Positions 54,639 to 62,900 of a stretch of 64,000 bases of DNA are shown here, piece after piece. A model generated the notes under the pieces. That model did no database searches, had not been told where the DNA came from, and saw nothing but the letters and a program-made list of their open reading frames with translations. The stretch is from CAZKWG01 sp964615375 (lineage in GTDB: Bacteria; Myxococcota_A; UBA796; CAZKWG01): positions 221,007 through 285,006 of the forward strand of contig CAZTOW010000005.1 of the NCBI GenBank assembly GCA_964615375.1. Direction: 5' to 3'. The first letter of the stretch is position 1. The number at the start of each line of letters is the position of its first letter. Both the position numbers and the translations under genes were made by a program.

Positions 54639-54720
54639 AAGCCTCGCTTCGCACAGGTTCCAGCATACCGAACGAAGGAATAGCAAGCCACAGAGTCCCG
54701 GCCCGTGCGAAGCGAGGCTT
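54639..54720. repeat. Long-range perfect 16-bp inverted repeat
   Basis: AAGCCTCGCTTCGCAC (54639-54654) pairs with GTGCGAAGCGAGGCTT (54705-54720) across a 50-bp spacer. Read on the minus strand, the second arm is followed by TTTTCCTTTT, so it could act as a large-loop terminator for the peptidase C26 gene that ends at 54781. A REP-like origin is also possible. Confidence 0.55.
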
Positions 54721-54780
54721 CTGTCTCTGTTATGCCTCGTGTCCGTCCGGCGCGCATCGGACCGCCGTCGGACAATTGAG

Positions 54781-55566
54781 TTAGGTTTCCAGATGCGCGG
54801 CGTCTGACGCAGAAAATTTTTTCTCGGCCGCGCGCACGAGGCCCTGATACGGGGCCCACACGTCCACCCCTGCCTGTGGCGCGAGCGTCTCCGGGTGCCA
54901 CTGGACCCCCCAGGCGAAGGCGTGCGCGGGGTGCCGGACCACCTCGGCCACCCCGTCCGGCGCCCATCCCACCACCTCGAGCGCCCCCGGGTCGGACACC
55001 GCCTGGTGGTGGGTGGAGTTGACCTGGATCTGCGCGGCCCCGAAGAGCGCCCGCGCCTCGTCGCCGGCCAGCTCCACCGCGTGCCAGGGCTCGGCCGGGT
55101 CGGTGGGCTGCTCGTGCTCACCCCCGCCGGGCACGAGGGTGAGGATGTCCTGCCAGAGCCGCCCGCCCGCGGCCACGGAGAGCGTCTGCATCCCGCCGCA
55201 GACCCCCAGCACCGGCACCCCCCGCGCCAGCGCCAGGCGCGCCAGCCCCAGCTCCAGCGCCGCGCGCCCCTCGTCCACCCCGTCCAGGCGCCCCAGCACC
55301 TCCTGCCCGTAGTGGCGCGGGTGCAGGTCCACGGGCCCGCCCGTGAGCACCAGCCCGCCCGCCAGCCGGAGCAGGCGCTCCAGGAAGGCCGGGTCGGGGT
55401 GCTCGTCGGGAGGGACCAGCAGGGGATCGCCCCCGGCGGCGCGGATCGCGCGCACGATGGCCTCGTGGACGAAGACCTCGGGGCGGGCGGGGCGGATCCG
55501 CTGGGAAGCGGGCTTCGGACCCAGGGCCCGACGATCGGCGGTGACGGCGATGAGGGGGCGGGCCAT
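54781..55566 (-). CDS. Class I glutamine amidotransferase, peptidase C26 (gamma-glutamyl-GABA hydrolase type)
   Basis: 261 residues. ITADRRALG at the start, GGLVLTGGPVDLHPRHYG, nucleophile elbow VLGVCGGMQTLSVAAGG (Cys near residue 115) and WGVQWHPETLAPQ (catalytic His/Glu) match the PuuD-like family. PuuD hydrolyses gamma-glutamyl-GABA in putrescine breakdown. No other polyamine genes are nearby, although an amine oxidase is in the window. It is divergent from the DAG-kinase-like gene with 59 bp between the starts. Confidence 0.88.
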   Translation of the reverse strand: MARPLIAVTADRRALGPKPASQRIRPARPEVFVHEAIVRAIRAAGGDPLLVPPDEHPDPAFLERLLRLAGGLVLTGGPVDLHPRHYGQEVLGRLDGVDEGRAALELGLARLALARGVPVLGVCGGMQTLSVAAGGRLWQDILTLVPGGGEHEQPTDPAEPWHAVELAGDEARALFGAAQIQVNSTHHQAVSDPGALEVVGWAPDGVAEVVRHPAHAFAWGVQWHPETLAPQAGVDVWAPYQGLVRAAEKKFSASDAAHLET

Positions 55567-55625
55567 GAAGGAGATCTCTCGCGAGGATGATAGGATGGGG
55601 CGGGCTCGAGCAGGGAGTTGCCAGG

Positions 55626-56564
55626 ATGGGCGGCATCGGCGTGATCAGCAACCCGCGAAGCGGGAAGAACAAGAGAAACCCCGGGCTTGCGCGCAAGCTG
55701 GCCTATATTCTGGGCGACAAGGACATGCTCCACCAGCCGGGCCACCTCGACGATCTGGCGGAGGTCGCGCGGCACTTCCGGGACCACAAGGTGGAGATCC
55801 TCTGCATCAACGGGGGCGACGGCACGGCGCACACGGTGCTGAGCACCTTCCTGCGCGAGTACGCCGGGGCGCCGCTGCCGATGATCGCGCTGCTGCGCGG
55901 CGGCACGATGAACACGATGGCGCGGAACATCGGCCTCCAAGGTACGCCGGAGAGCATCCTCGGCCGCATCGTCAACGCGTTCGCCGCCGACGAGGCCCTG
56001 CCCACGGTGGAGCGCAACCTGCTGGTGGTGGACGGGCAGCGGGCCGGCTTCCTCTTCGGCAACGGGCTGATGAGCTCCTTTCTGGAGGCCTACTACGAGG
56101 GCGGCGACGCGAGCCCGTGGAAGGCCTTCAAGGTGCTGGTGCGCACGGTCAGCAGCGCGCTCGTGGGCGGCGCCTTCATCCGGCGGCTGCTGCGCCCCGT
56201 CCAGGTGACGGTCGAGATCGACGGCGCGCGCTGGGAGCCGCAGGAGTACCTGTGCGTGAGCGCGGGCACCATGGCGGACATCGGCTTCGGCTTCCGCCCC
56301 TTCTGCCGCGCCCCGCACCACCTCGATCACTTCCAGGCCGTCGGCTACGCCTGCAACGCGATGGACATCGTGGGCCAGCTCCCGCGGGTGCGCATGGGCA
56401 TCCCGATGAACCACCCGAACATCCTCGAGCAGGTCTGCAAGCGGATGATCATCGAAGGGGAGGAGCCCATCTCCTACATGATCGACGGCGACTTCCACCG
56501 CGGCGACAAGAAGCTCGTCGTCGAGGTGGGGCCGCGGCTGCGGATGCTCACCGGGGAAGACTAG
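55626..56564 (+). CDS. Diacylglycerol kinase-like lipid kinase
   Basis: 312 residues from the ATG at 55626; an in-frame upstream start adds 13 residues. VISNPRSGKNKRN at the start and ILCINGGDGTAHTVLSTF (GGDGT nucleotide motif) mark the DAGK catalytic fold. MIALLRGGTMNTMARNIG and the C-terminal MIDGDFHR complete it. It phosphorylates a lipid such as diacylglycerol, or is a sphingosine-kinase-like relative. No signal peptide or membrane segment is seen. Confidence 0.85.
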   Translation: MGGIGVISNPRSGKNKRNPGLARKLAYILGDKDMLHQPGHLDDLAEVARHFRDHKVEILCINGGDGTAHTVLSTFLREYAGAPLPMIALLRGGTMNTMARNIGLQGTPESILGRIVNAFAADEALPTVERNLLVVDGQRAGFLFGNGLMSSFLEAYYEGGDASPWKAFKVLVRTVSSALVGGAFIRRLLRPVQVTVEIDGARWEPQEYLCVSAGTMADIGFGFRPFCRAPHHLDHFQAVGYACNAMDIVGQLPRVRMGIPMNHPNILEQVCKRMIIEGEEPISYMIDGDFHRGDKKLVVEVGPRLRMLTGED

Positions 56565-56569
56565 ATTAT

Positions 56570-56932
56570 CTAGTCGTCCAGGGCCCCCGCGTCGATCCAG
56601 TCGCGCACGAGCGTCAGCCGCTCCTCGTCCAGGATCCCGCCGGGCGGCATCTCCGTGCCCACGATCCCGTCTGCGGCCTCCAGCTTCTTCACCAGGTAGC
56701 TGTTGTCCGCGTCCCCCGGGATCACCAGGATCTCGCCCGGAGCGGCGGCGCTCTCGACGTCCACCAGGGCGTCGTAGGAGCCGTCCTGGTCGAGCGTGAG
56801 ATCGCCCGTGCCCGACCCGTGGCAGGAGCTGAAGCCGCAGGAGGCCACCAGCACCTCGTCGTTGACGCGGGTAAACGTGGCGGGCTCCGCCTTGCAGGCG
56901 ACGAGCAGGACCAGCGGGAGGACGCGGATCAT
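56570..56932 (-). CDS. Small cytochrome-c-like lipoprotein (haem-motif variant)
   Basis: 120 residues. MIRVLPLVLLVAC is a lipoprotein signal. ASCGFSSCHGSG resembles a haem c attachment site but with spacing CxxxxCH instead of CxxCH. The C-terminal GTEMPPGGILDEERLTLVRD fits small planctomycete-type cytochrome c modules, where the Met is an axial ligand. Its start overlaps the end of the copper monooxygenase gene by 4 bp, so it may pass electrons to it. Haem binding is inferred. Confidence 0.7.
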   Translation of the reverse strand: MIRVLPLVLLVACKAEPATFTRVNDEVLVASCGFSSCHGSGTGDLTLDQDGSYDALVDVESAAAPGEILVIPGDADNSYLVKKLEAADGIVGTEMPPGGILDEERLTLVRDWIDAGALDD

Positions 56933-57891
56933 GGCTCGCACACCACCGGGACCTTCGCCGGGTAGACCATCATCGCCGTCGCGCACATCTCCTGCGGGAA
57001 GCCGAGCTCGTAGTCCTCGTCGTTGTACCAGCCGCAGGTGGTGCGGAAGCTGTCGCCGGCCTTGACCAGGAACTCGCCGACCTCGTACTCGTTGACCGGC
57101 GGCAGGTCGCGGTAGAGGGGATCCCAGGTCGGCACGTCGTAGATGGTCTCCGTGCCCGCCTCGCTGGTCCACTCCAGCTTGAACGCGCTGCCCCACTCGT
57201 GGAGGTGGCCCGTCAGGAAGTAGACGTAGGTGTCCTCGTCGAAGGTGCAGTCCACCGTCATCGTGGTCTCCTGGCCGGGCGGGATCGCGATGTCCGTGTC
57301 CGTGTGGACCAGCGCGGCCGTCCAGGTCTCCACCTCCTCCTCCGGGATGACGCCGACGTTGATGGCGTCCTGGACCAGGATGGGATCCGCCGTGGTGTTG
57401 ACGTAGTGGGCCTGGAAGATGAGGCGCTGCCCCTCCTCCAGGCGCGCCGCCATCCCGTCGGGCATCTCCATCTGCGAGCTGTGGGTCTCCAGGTCCGTCT
57501 CCCAGTTGACGCCGCCGACGATGAGCGGCTCCAGGCTGGTCATGGGCAGCGCGTCGGGGTCCGTGCAGTCCAGGAAGGTGCCGTCCGGGTACTCGTCATC
57601 CTCGGCGTTGGTCGCCGTCATGATGATGTGGTGCCCGTAGTCGCTCTGGTACATCCCCATGAAGTCGATGCCGACCGTGGGGCCCTCGTAGGTGTCGAAG
57701 TAGCACCACTCCTGCTCGGTGTAGGCGGGGATGGTCATCTCCGGGGTCACCCACTGCATCCCGCCGTCCGGCGCGTCCGGGAAGTCGCGGCGCAGGTCGA
57801 CCGCGTCCTCGGTCCCGTCCACGTCTCCCTCGTCAGGGCGGCAGGCGGGGAGGGCGAGGAGCAGGGCGGGCAGGAGCAGGGCCAGACGCAT
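56929..57891 (-). CDS. PHM-like copper type II monooxygenase, lipoprotein
   Basis: 320 residues. MRLALLLPALLLALPAC is the lipoprotein signal. Putative copper ligands match peptidylglycine alpha-hydroxylating monooxygenase order: YGHHIIMTATN (His87-His88) and AHYVN (His162) for the CuH site, then FLTGHLHEWG (His229, His231) and QEMCATAMMVYP (Met302) for CuM. Cys pairs such as TTCGWYN are typical. Such enzymes hydroxylate C-H bonds using O2 and a reductant. It sits in an operon with the haem-motif lipoprotein. The substrate is unknown. Confidence 0.8.
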   Translation of the reverse strand: MRLALLLPALLLALPACRPDEGDVDGTEDAVDLRRDFPDAPDGGMQWVTPEMTIPAYTEQEWCYFDTYEGPTVGIDFMGMYQSDYGHHIIMTATNAEDDEYPDGTFLDCTDPDALPMTSLEPLIVGGVNWETDLETHSSQMEMPDGMAARLEEGQRLIFQAHYVNTTADPILVQDAINVGVIPEEEVETWTAALVHTDTDIAIPPGQETTMTVDCTFDEDTYVYFLTGHLHEWGSAFKLEWTSEAGTETIYDVPTWDPLYRDLPPVNEYEVGEFLVKAGDSFRTTCGWYNDEDYELGFPQEMCATAMMVYPAKVPVVCEP

Positions 57892-57953
57892 GGAGCCTCC
57901 AGGTTCGGGGCGGCAGTATAGCGCCTCGACCGCGGAATGTCGCCGAGGCCTGC

Positions 57954-58436
57954 TCAGGGGTTCAGGAAGCCGAAGTAGACCTGGATCACGGTCTCCTCTC
58001 CGGGGACCACCTCGAACTCGTTGTCGCCCGGCAGCGTGACCGGGTCCTTGTCGTCCGGGTCGGGGGCCTTCGGGTCGGCGTTGCCGTCGGAGTCCACGAA
58101 GCCCAGCACCACCACCGCCCCCGACAGCGCGTCCGAGGTGAACAGGACCTCGGTGGGCCCGCCGTCGGGTGCCAGGTCCACGCTCTCCACGTAGATGTCG
58201 CCCAGGGACTCGGCGCCCTCGTCGGGGCCGGCGCCGGTGACCTCCTCGTCCTTCCAGAAGGATCCCCAGAAGCGCCCGACGGGCTCCTCGTCCATGATCT
58301 CGATGTAGTCGGGGTCCATCGCGAAGGTGAGCGCCAGCGTGCCCTCCGTGGGGCCGGTGTCCCCGGTCTCCGTGGGCGAGCCCGTCTCTTCTCCGCCCTT
58401 GTCCGCGCATGCGAGGGCCAGCAGCAGGATCAGCAT
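57954..58436 (-). CDS. Small hypothetical lipoprotein
   Basis: 160 residues from the ATG at 58436; the longer open frame adds non-signal sequence. MLILLLALAC is the lipoprotein signal, followed by the linker SPTETGDTGPTEGT. The domain is acidic and beta-rich (VVVLGFVDSDGNADPKAPDP; ETVIQVYFGFLNP). I recognise no fold. It lies 62 bp upstream of the copper monooxygenase gene on the same strand, so a shared operon is possible. Confidence 0.6.
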   Translation of the reverse strand: MLILLLALACADKGGEETGSPTETGDTGPTEGTLALTFAMDPDYIEIMDEEPVGRFWGSFWKDEEVTGAGPDEGAESLGDIYVESVDLAPDGGPTEVLFTSDALSGAVVVLGFVDSDGNADPKAPDPDDKDPVTLPGDNEFEVVPGEETVIQVYFGFLNP

Positions 58437-58646
58437 GTCCACTTCCTCCTCGAGCGCGGTCTTCGCCCGCGCCTTCTGGGGGCGCTGCCCCCCCTTGCCT
58501 TCGCCCTCCTCGGCTATCGCCTCGTCGCGCTTCGGCAAGGTCCCCCGACGGCTCGCTCACCGCTCGCCGGGCGCCGCTGGCGCTCCAGGATGCTGCGGGG
58601 CGCCCGGGGCGAGGGTAGTCTGGAGGGTGGGAGAGGCTGCTGCGCC

Positions 58647-59303
58647 ATGAGCGGGATCGCGTTCTTCGACCTGGACCGGACCCTGATCGCCGTCAATTCG
58701 GCCTCGGGCTGGGTGAAGCGCGAGATGCGGCTGGGCCACGTCACGCGCTGGGGCGCGCTGCGGGCGGCGGGCTGGATCGGGCTCTACGAGCTCGGCATGG
58801 CGAACATGGGCGACGTCGTGCGGGCGGCGGTCGCCACGCTCGCCGGCGTCACTGAGGACGAGATCCGGGGTCGCACCCTGGACTTCTGGCGGGAGGAGGT
58901 CGTCGCGACCATCCGCCCCGGGGCTCGTGTGGCCCTCGAGCGCCACCGCGCCCTGGGCGAGCGCCTCGTGCTCCTCACCGGGAGCTCGCCCTACCTGTCG
59001 GAGGCCGCCGCGCGGGAGCTGGGGATCGACGACTGGCTCTGCAACCGCTTCGTGGTGGAGGAGGGTCGGTTCACGGGCGAGGCGCATGAGCCCCTGTGCT
59101 TCGGGGCGGGCAAGATCACGCATGCCCTGGACTACGCCGGACGCCACGGCGTCTCGCTCCAGGACTGCGCGTTCTACACGGACAGCATGAGCGATCTGCC
59201 GATGTTGCTGGAGGTGGGGCGCCCGGTGGTGGTGGCGCCGGACCCGCGGCTGGCGCGGGAGGCGAGGCGGCGGGGCTGGGTGGTGGAGGACTGGGGCGGG
59301 TAG
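58647..59303 (+). CDS. HAD-superfamily phosphatase, subfamily IB (SerB-like)
   Basis: 218 residues from the ATG at 58647. HAD motif I FFDLDRTLIAVNS (nucleophile Asp), motif II VLLTGSSPYLSEAAA and motif IV CAFYTDSMSDLPMLLEVG (DS-DLP) are clear. The family hydrolyses phosphomonoesters such as phosphoserine or lysophosphatidate. The preceding 210 bp (58437-58646) show GC-rich palindromic sequence and no gene. Its 3' end overlaps the truncated toxin frame on the other strand. Confidence 0.85.
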   Translation: MSGIAFFDLDRTLIAVNSASGWVKREMRLGHVTRWGALRAAGWIGLYELGMANMGDVVRAAVATLAGVTEDEIRGRTLDFWREEVVATIRPGARVALERHRALGERLVLLTGSSPYLSEAAARELGIDDWLCNRFVVEEGRFTGEAHEPLCFGAGKITHALDYAGRHGVSLQDCAFYTDSMSDLPMLLEVGRPVVVAPDPRLAREARRRGWVVEDWGG

Positions 59304-59512
59304 GTCGGGGGTGGCGGTGCTTCCTCCTCACCGCGCGCGCTCCAACCAGCATTGACGGGATACCGTTCGGGATGATCCGCGATCTGGGTGAACGCCACCT
59401 CGACCGCCGCGAGAAACACCACGGCTCCGCCAGAGCTCCTCGCCTCGTACCCGTCCGCGGCCTCTCGGAGCTCGGCCTTGGCGCGGCCGAGCACGCGCAC
59501 GACGACCTTCAT
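59174..59512 (-). pseudogene. Truncated ParE/RelE-type toxin
   Basis: 112-residue open frame. The first about 52 residues match RelE/ParE toxins (VLGRAKAELREAADGYEARS; FLAAVEVAFTQIADHPERYP). After PERYPV the sequence becomes Pro/Ser/Arg-rich (EEEAPPPPTYPPQSST) and is antisense to the HAD gene, so the C-terminal half of the toxin has been lost. Only about 59350-59512 is genuine. The lost part contains the usual catalytic/ribosome-contact strands, so it is probably inactive. Its start overlaps the antitoxin stop by 4 bp. Confidence 0.65.
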
Positions 59513-59742
59513 GCAGGATAGCCTGCTCGAAGCTCGGCCAGCACCTGACCGGCAGGCACACCGAGCTCACCCGTCGCCTCGACTTCAGCCGCACGCCGCT
59601 CGAGCTCCTCGGTCCATGCCTGCTCCCAGCCAGGATCGGCAGCCTCCCCAGCGCTGTCCAGGAGGGCGCTCGCCAGGGCGCGCCGCTCGTCTGGTGGCAA
59701 CGTCAGAGCGTCGTCGAACAGGTCGTGCGCAGTCGAGGCCAT
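59509..59742 (-). CDS. Antitoxin of an addiction module (ParD/RelB-like)
   Basis: 77 residues. The layout AHDLFDDALTLPPDERRALA followed by ALLDSAGEAADPGWEQAW matches the addiction-module antitoxin family (TIGR02574-like) that pairs with ParE/RelE toxins. It overlaps the truncated toxin gene by 4 bp (ATGA), the usual TA arrangement. It looks intact although its partner is broken. Confidence 0.75.
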   Translation of the reverse strand: MASTAHDLFDDALTLPPDERRALASALLDSAGEAADPGWEQAWTEELERRAAEVEATGELGVPAGQVLAELRAGYPA

Positions 59743-59764
59743 GTTAACAACATTGCACGGTCAA
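59741..59764 (-). promoter_or_regulatory. Possible antitoxin promoter/operator
   Basis: ATGTT-AAC-AACAT (59741-59753) is an imperfect inverted repeat at the antitoxin start codon. A TTGACC -35-like box lies on the minus strand at 59759-59764. Autoregulating TA modules usually carry such a site. The -10 spacing is not satisfactory. Confidence 0.28.
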
Positions 59765-59796
59765 CAGGCCCCCGCCATCGCCCCGCGCCTCGCGTG

Positions 59797-59964
59797 ATAC
59801 TACCCCGAGCGATCAGCAGGAGACAACCAGCCCTCATCCGGCGCTTCGCGCCACCTTCTCCCGCAAGCGGGAGAAGGGTAGATCGAGAGTACCCCTCTCC
59901 CGCTTGCGGGAGAGGGTGCCCGAAGGGCGGGTGAGGGTCGTCTGCTGATCGCTCGGAGTAGTAT
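59797..59964. mobile_element. 168-bp MITE-like element with 23-bp terminal inverted repeats
   Basis: The left end 59797-59819 (starts ATACTACCCCGAGCGATC) and the right end 59942-59964 (ends CGGAGTAGTAT) are inverted copies differing at one of 23 positions. Inside are two perfect palindromes (CTTCTCCCGC-AA-GCGGGAGAAG and CCCTCTCCCGC-TT-GCGGGAGAGGG) and further imperfect pairing. It carries no gene. It lies directly before the TIR-NACHT gene; an ATG at 59963 spans its right border. No target duplication was identified. Confidence 0.65.
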
Positions 59965-59992
59965 GATCTCTCTGTTCTTGCCGAGAGGTAAG

Positions 59993-62900
59993 ATGCTCAT
60001 CCATGACCTGTACCTCTGTGGGGAGCCCTCGGACGCGGACTACGTCCGGGAGATGGCCGAGGTGCTGCGCGGCCGCGGCTGGCGGGTCTTCGACGCGCTC
60101 GCGCCGCTGGAGCCTGGGGCGGATCCTGGCGAGCAGCGGGCGGCGGCGCTGGCGAACAGCGCCTGGATCGTGGTCGTCGCGGGCGCGCGGCCGTCGCCGA
60201 CCTTGCGCGAGCAGATCGTCGCGGCGGTCCACGCCCGCGCGGCCGACCCGCTGGGGGTGCGGGTGATCCCCGTGCGGCGACGGGAGGCTGGGCCGCTGGA
60301 GAAGGCATGGAAGGTGCTGCCACTGTTGCAGGCGGTGATCGCCGAGGATCCGGCCGTGGCGGCGGAGCGGATCCACGCGACGGCTGTCACGGCCGGGCTG
60401 CGTGGGTGGGGCGCGAGCCGGGCGCGCGTGGCCGTGGTGGCCGCGATGGCCGAGCTGGCGGGGGCGTCGCGGCGGGCCAAAGAGATCCTGACCGGGATGA
60501 GGGCGCAGGTCGCCGAGGTGATCGAGGTGGATCTGGCAGATCCAGCGGTGCTGGAGCATGTGGAGGGCTGCCTGCTGCGGCTGGTGCTGCTGGGAGGGTG
60601 CACGGCCGGGGAGGAGGGCGCGGCGCGGGTCGTCGCCCTGCTGAATCAGGGAGCGCGCACGATGCTCGCCGCGCTGGATCCCGTCCCCAACGAGGTGCAG
60701 CGCCGCTTTCGGAGCGACCAGTCGCGCCGGATGGATCTGCTGGACCTGGCGGGCGCCGCCGCCCTGAGCTTCGCCAACGAGGGCGACCTGGCCCGCCTGC
60801 GCGACCCGCTGGCCGAGCGCCTGGCCGCGCTGCTGCCCGAGCCTCCCCAGGGCAAGGTGGTGCTGGAGCCCTGGGAGCGGTGGTACCTGGACCTCCACGC
60901 GCGGAGCTGGGAGGAGGGCCGCGTGGGCGGGCTGAGTACCATGTCTCGTCGGAGGCTGGAGCGGGCGCCACTGTACGTGTCGCTGCACGCGGCGCCGGGC
61001 CGTTGGACGCGAGGAGACGACGGAATGGTCAGGCTGGCGAGACGCCACGAAGAGCCCGCACTGGGGAGCGGCGACAGGCCTCCATCGCCCATCTTCCTGG
61101 ACGAGTTGCTCTCCCACCCCGATCTGCGCCACGTCGTCGTGGTCGGTGAGGCCGGAACGGGCAAGACCGTGCTGCTGCAGCACCTCGCCTGGACGCTGTG
61201 CTGCCATCACCGGGGCGAGCCCCTGCCTGAGCAGCAGCGCCTGGACCTGGACGCCCTGACCCGCGGCCTGCCCACCGCGCCCGTGCCCGTCCTGCTGGAG
61301 GCCCGACAGCTCGCCGCCGAGATCGCGAAGGGCGGGCCGGACGGCGCCCTGGAGCGCCTGCTGTGCCGGGCCTTCTGCGCCGAGCACGCCCCAGCCGCCC
61401 GGCGCCCACCCCCGGGCGTCCTCGCCGAGCACCTGGAGCACGGCCGCTACCTGCTCCTGCTGGACGCTCTGGACGAGGTCCCCGGCCAGCGGGCCCGTGA
61501 GGCGCTGGTGGCGCTGCTGTCGGGCCTACCAGCGACCATCCGGAGCCGGATCGTGCTGAGCACACGGCTCACGGCCCACACCGCCGTCCAGGTCCCCACG
61601 GCCTTCGAGCGCGTCGACGTGGCGCCGCTGGACCTCGGCCGCCGCGCCGCCATGCTGGCCCGCTGGCAGGCCGTCCAGGGGCTGGATGACGAGGCCGTCC
61701 GCGATCTCACCCGCGCCCTGTCCGCGCTGGGTGCCCGCTTTCGCGGCGAGGGCGCCGGCCGCAGCCCGCTGGACAACCCCCTGCTGCTCACGGCCGTGCT
61801 GCTGGTCCACCTGGAGCAGCGCCGGCTGCCGGACAACCTGGCCGACCTCTACGAGCGCATGGTGCGCCACCTCTGCGACCGCCGGCCGGACGACCCCGAC
61901 GCCCGCGAGGACGAGCGCGATCGCACCTCGGCAGAGCGCCGCGACCTGCTGACCCGCGTGGCCTTCGCGCTCCAGGAGTCCGGGGGCACCGCGCTGCCCG
62001 CCGACGCGCTGGCCGCGCGCCTGGTCGGCGAGGGCCGGGCGCGCGATCGGACGGAGGCTCGGGCGAACCTGGACCGCCTGTCGGTCAGCACCGGGCTGCT
62101 GCGCTTCGAGGAGGAGGGCGGCGTCCAGGTGGTCCGACCCTGGCACCGCAGCTTCCAGGAGTACCTGGCGGCGTGCAGCCTGGCGGGGCGCAGGGGTGCG
62201 GAGGCGGAGGTCGTAGCCGATCTCGCGCGGTCTCGGCCAGGAAGCGCCCCGCCGCTCCTGGACCCGGGCTGGGAGGGCTGCCTGCGCTTCGCCACCGGGG
62301 CCTTCGGGCAGACCGGGAGCGCGCGCGCCGTGGGCTGGGTGGAGGCGCTGCTGGCCGAGGCGCGGCGGGATCCGAGCCCTGGACGCGAGGGTCGCCTGCT
62401 GGGCCTCGCCGCCTCCGGGGTCGCCGAGTACGAGCGCGAGTATTTCCGGGACGCGGCAGCCCGCGCGCGGCTGCCAGCGCTGGTCGCCGAGCGCTTCCTG
62501 GCCGCCGATGGCGCCTGGCCCTGGAAGGACCGGCTGCTGGCGCTGACGGCCCTGGGGCGGCTCGGGGATCCGCGGCTCCCCGATCCCCGCGCGTCGGTCG
62601 AGGGCTGGGTGGCGCTGGCGACCACACCCCGCTGCTGGCTGCGCGCCTGGCCCGTGACAGTGGCCGAGTACGCGGCCTTCGTGGAGGATCTGGAGTGGAG
62701 AGACGATCGCTGGTGGACGGAGTCGAGCCCCATGGAGCCCTATGGGTGGGACGATCAGGTCCACGTCCCCACCGCGCCGGTCACGGGCGTCTCATGGTAC
62801 GAGGCCCGCGCCTTCTGCCGATGGGCCAACGCGCGCTGGGCGCGGCCGGATGGAGGAGGGAGCTTCGATCTCCCCGACGCGCGTGAGTGGGAGACCGCGG

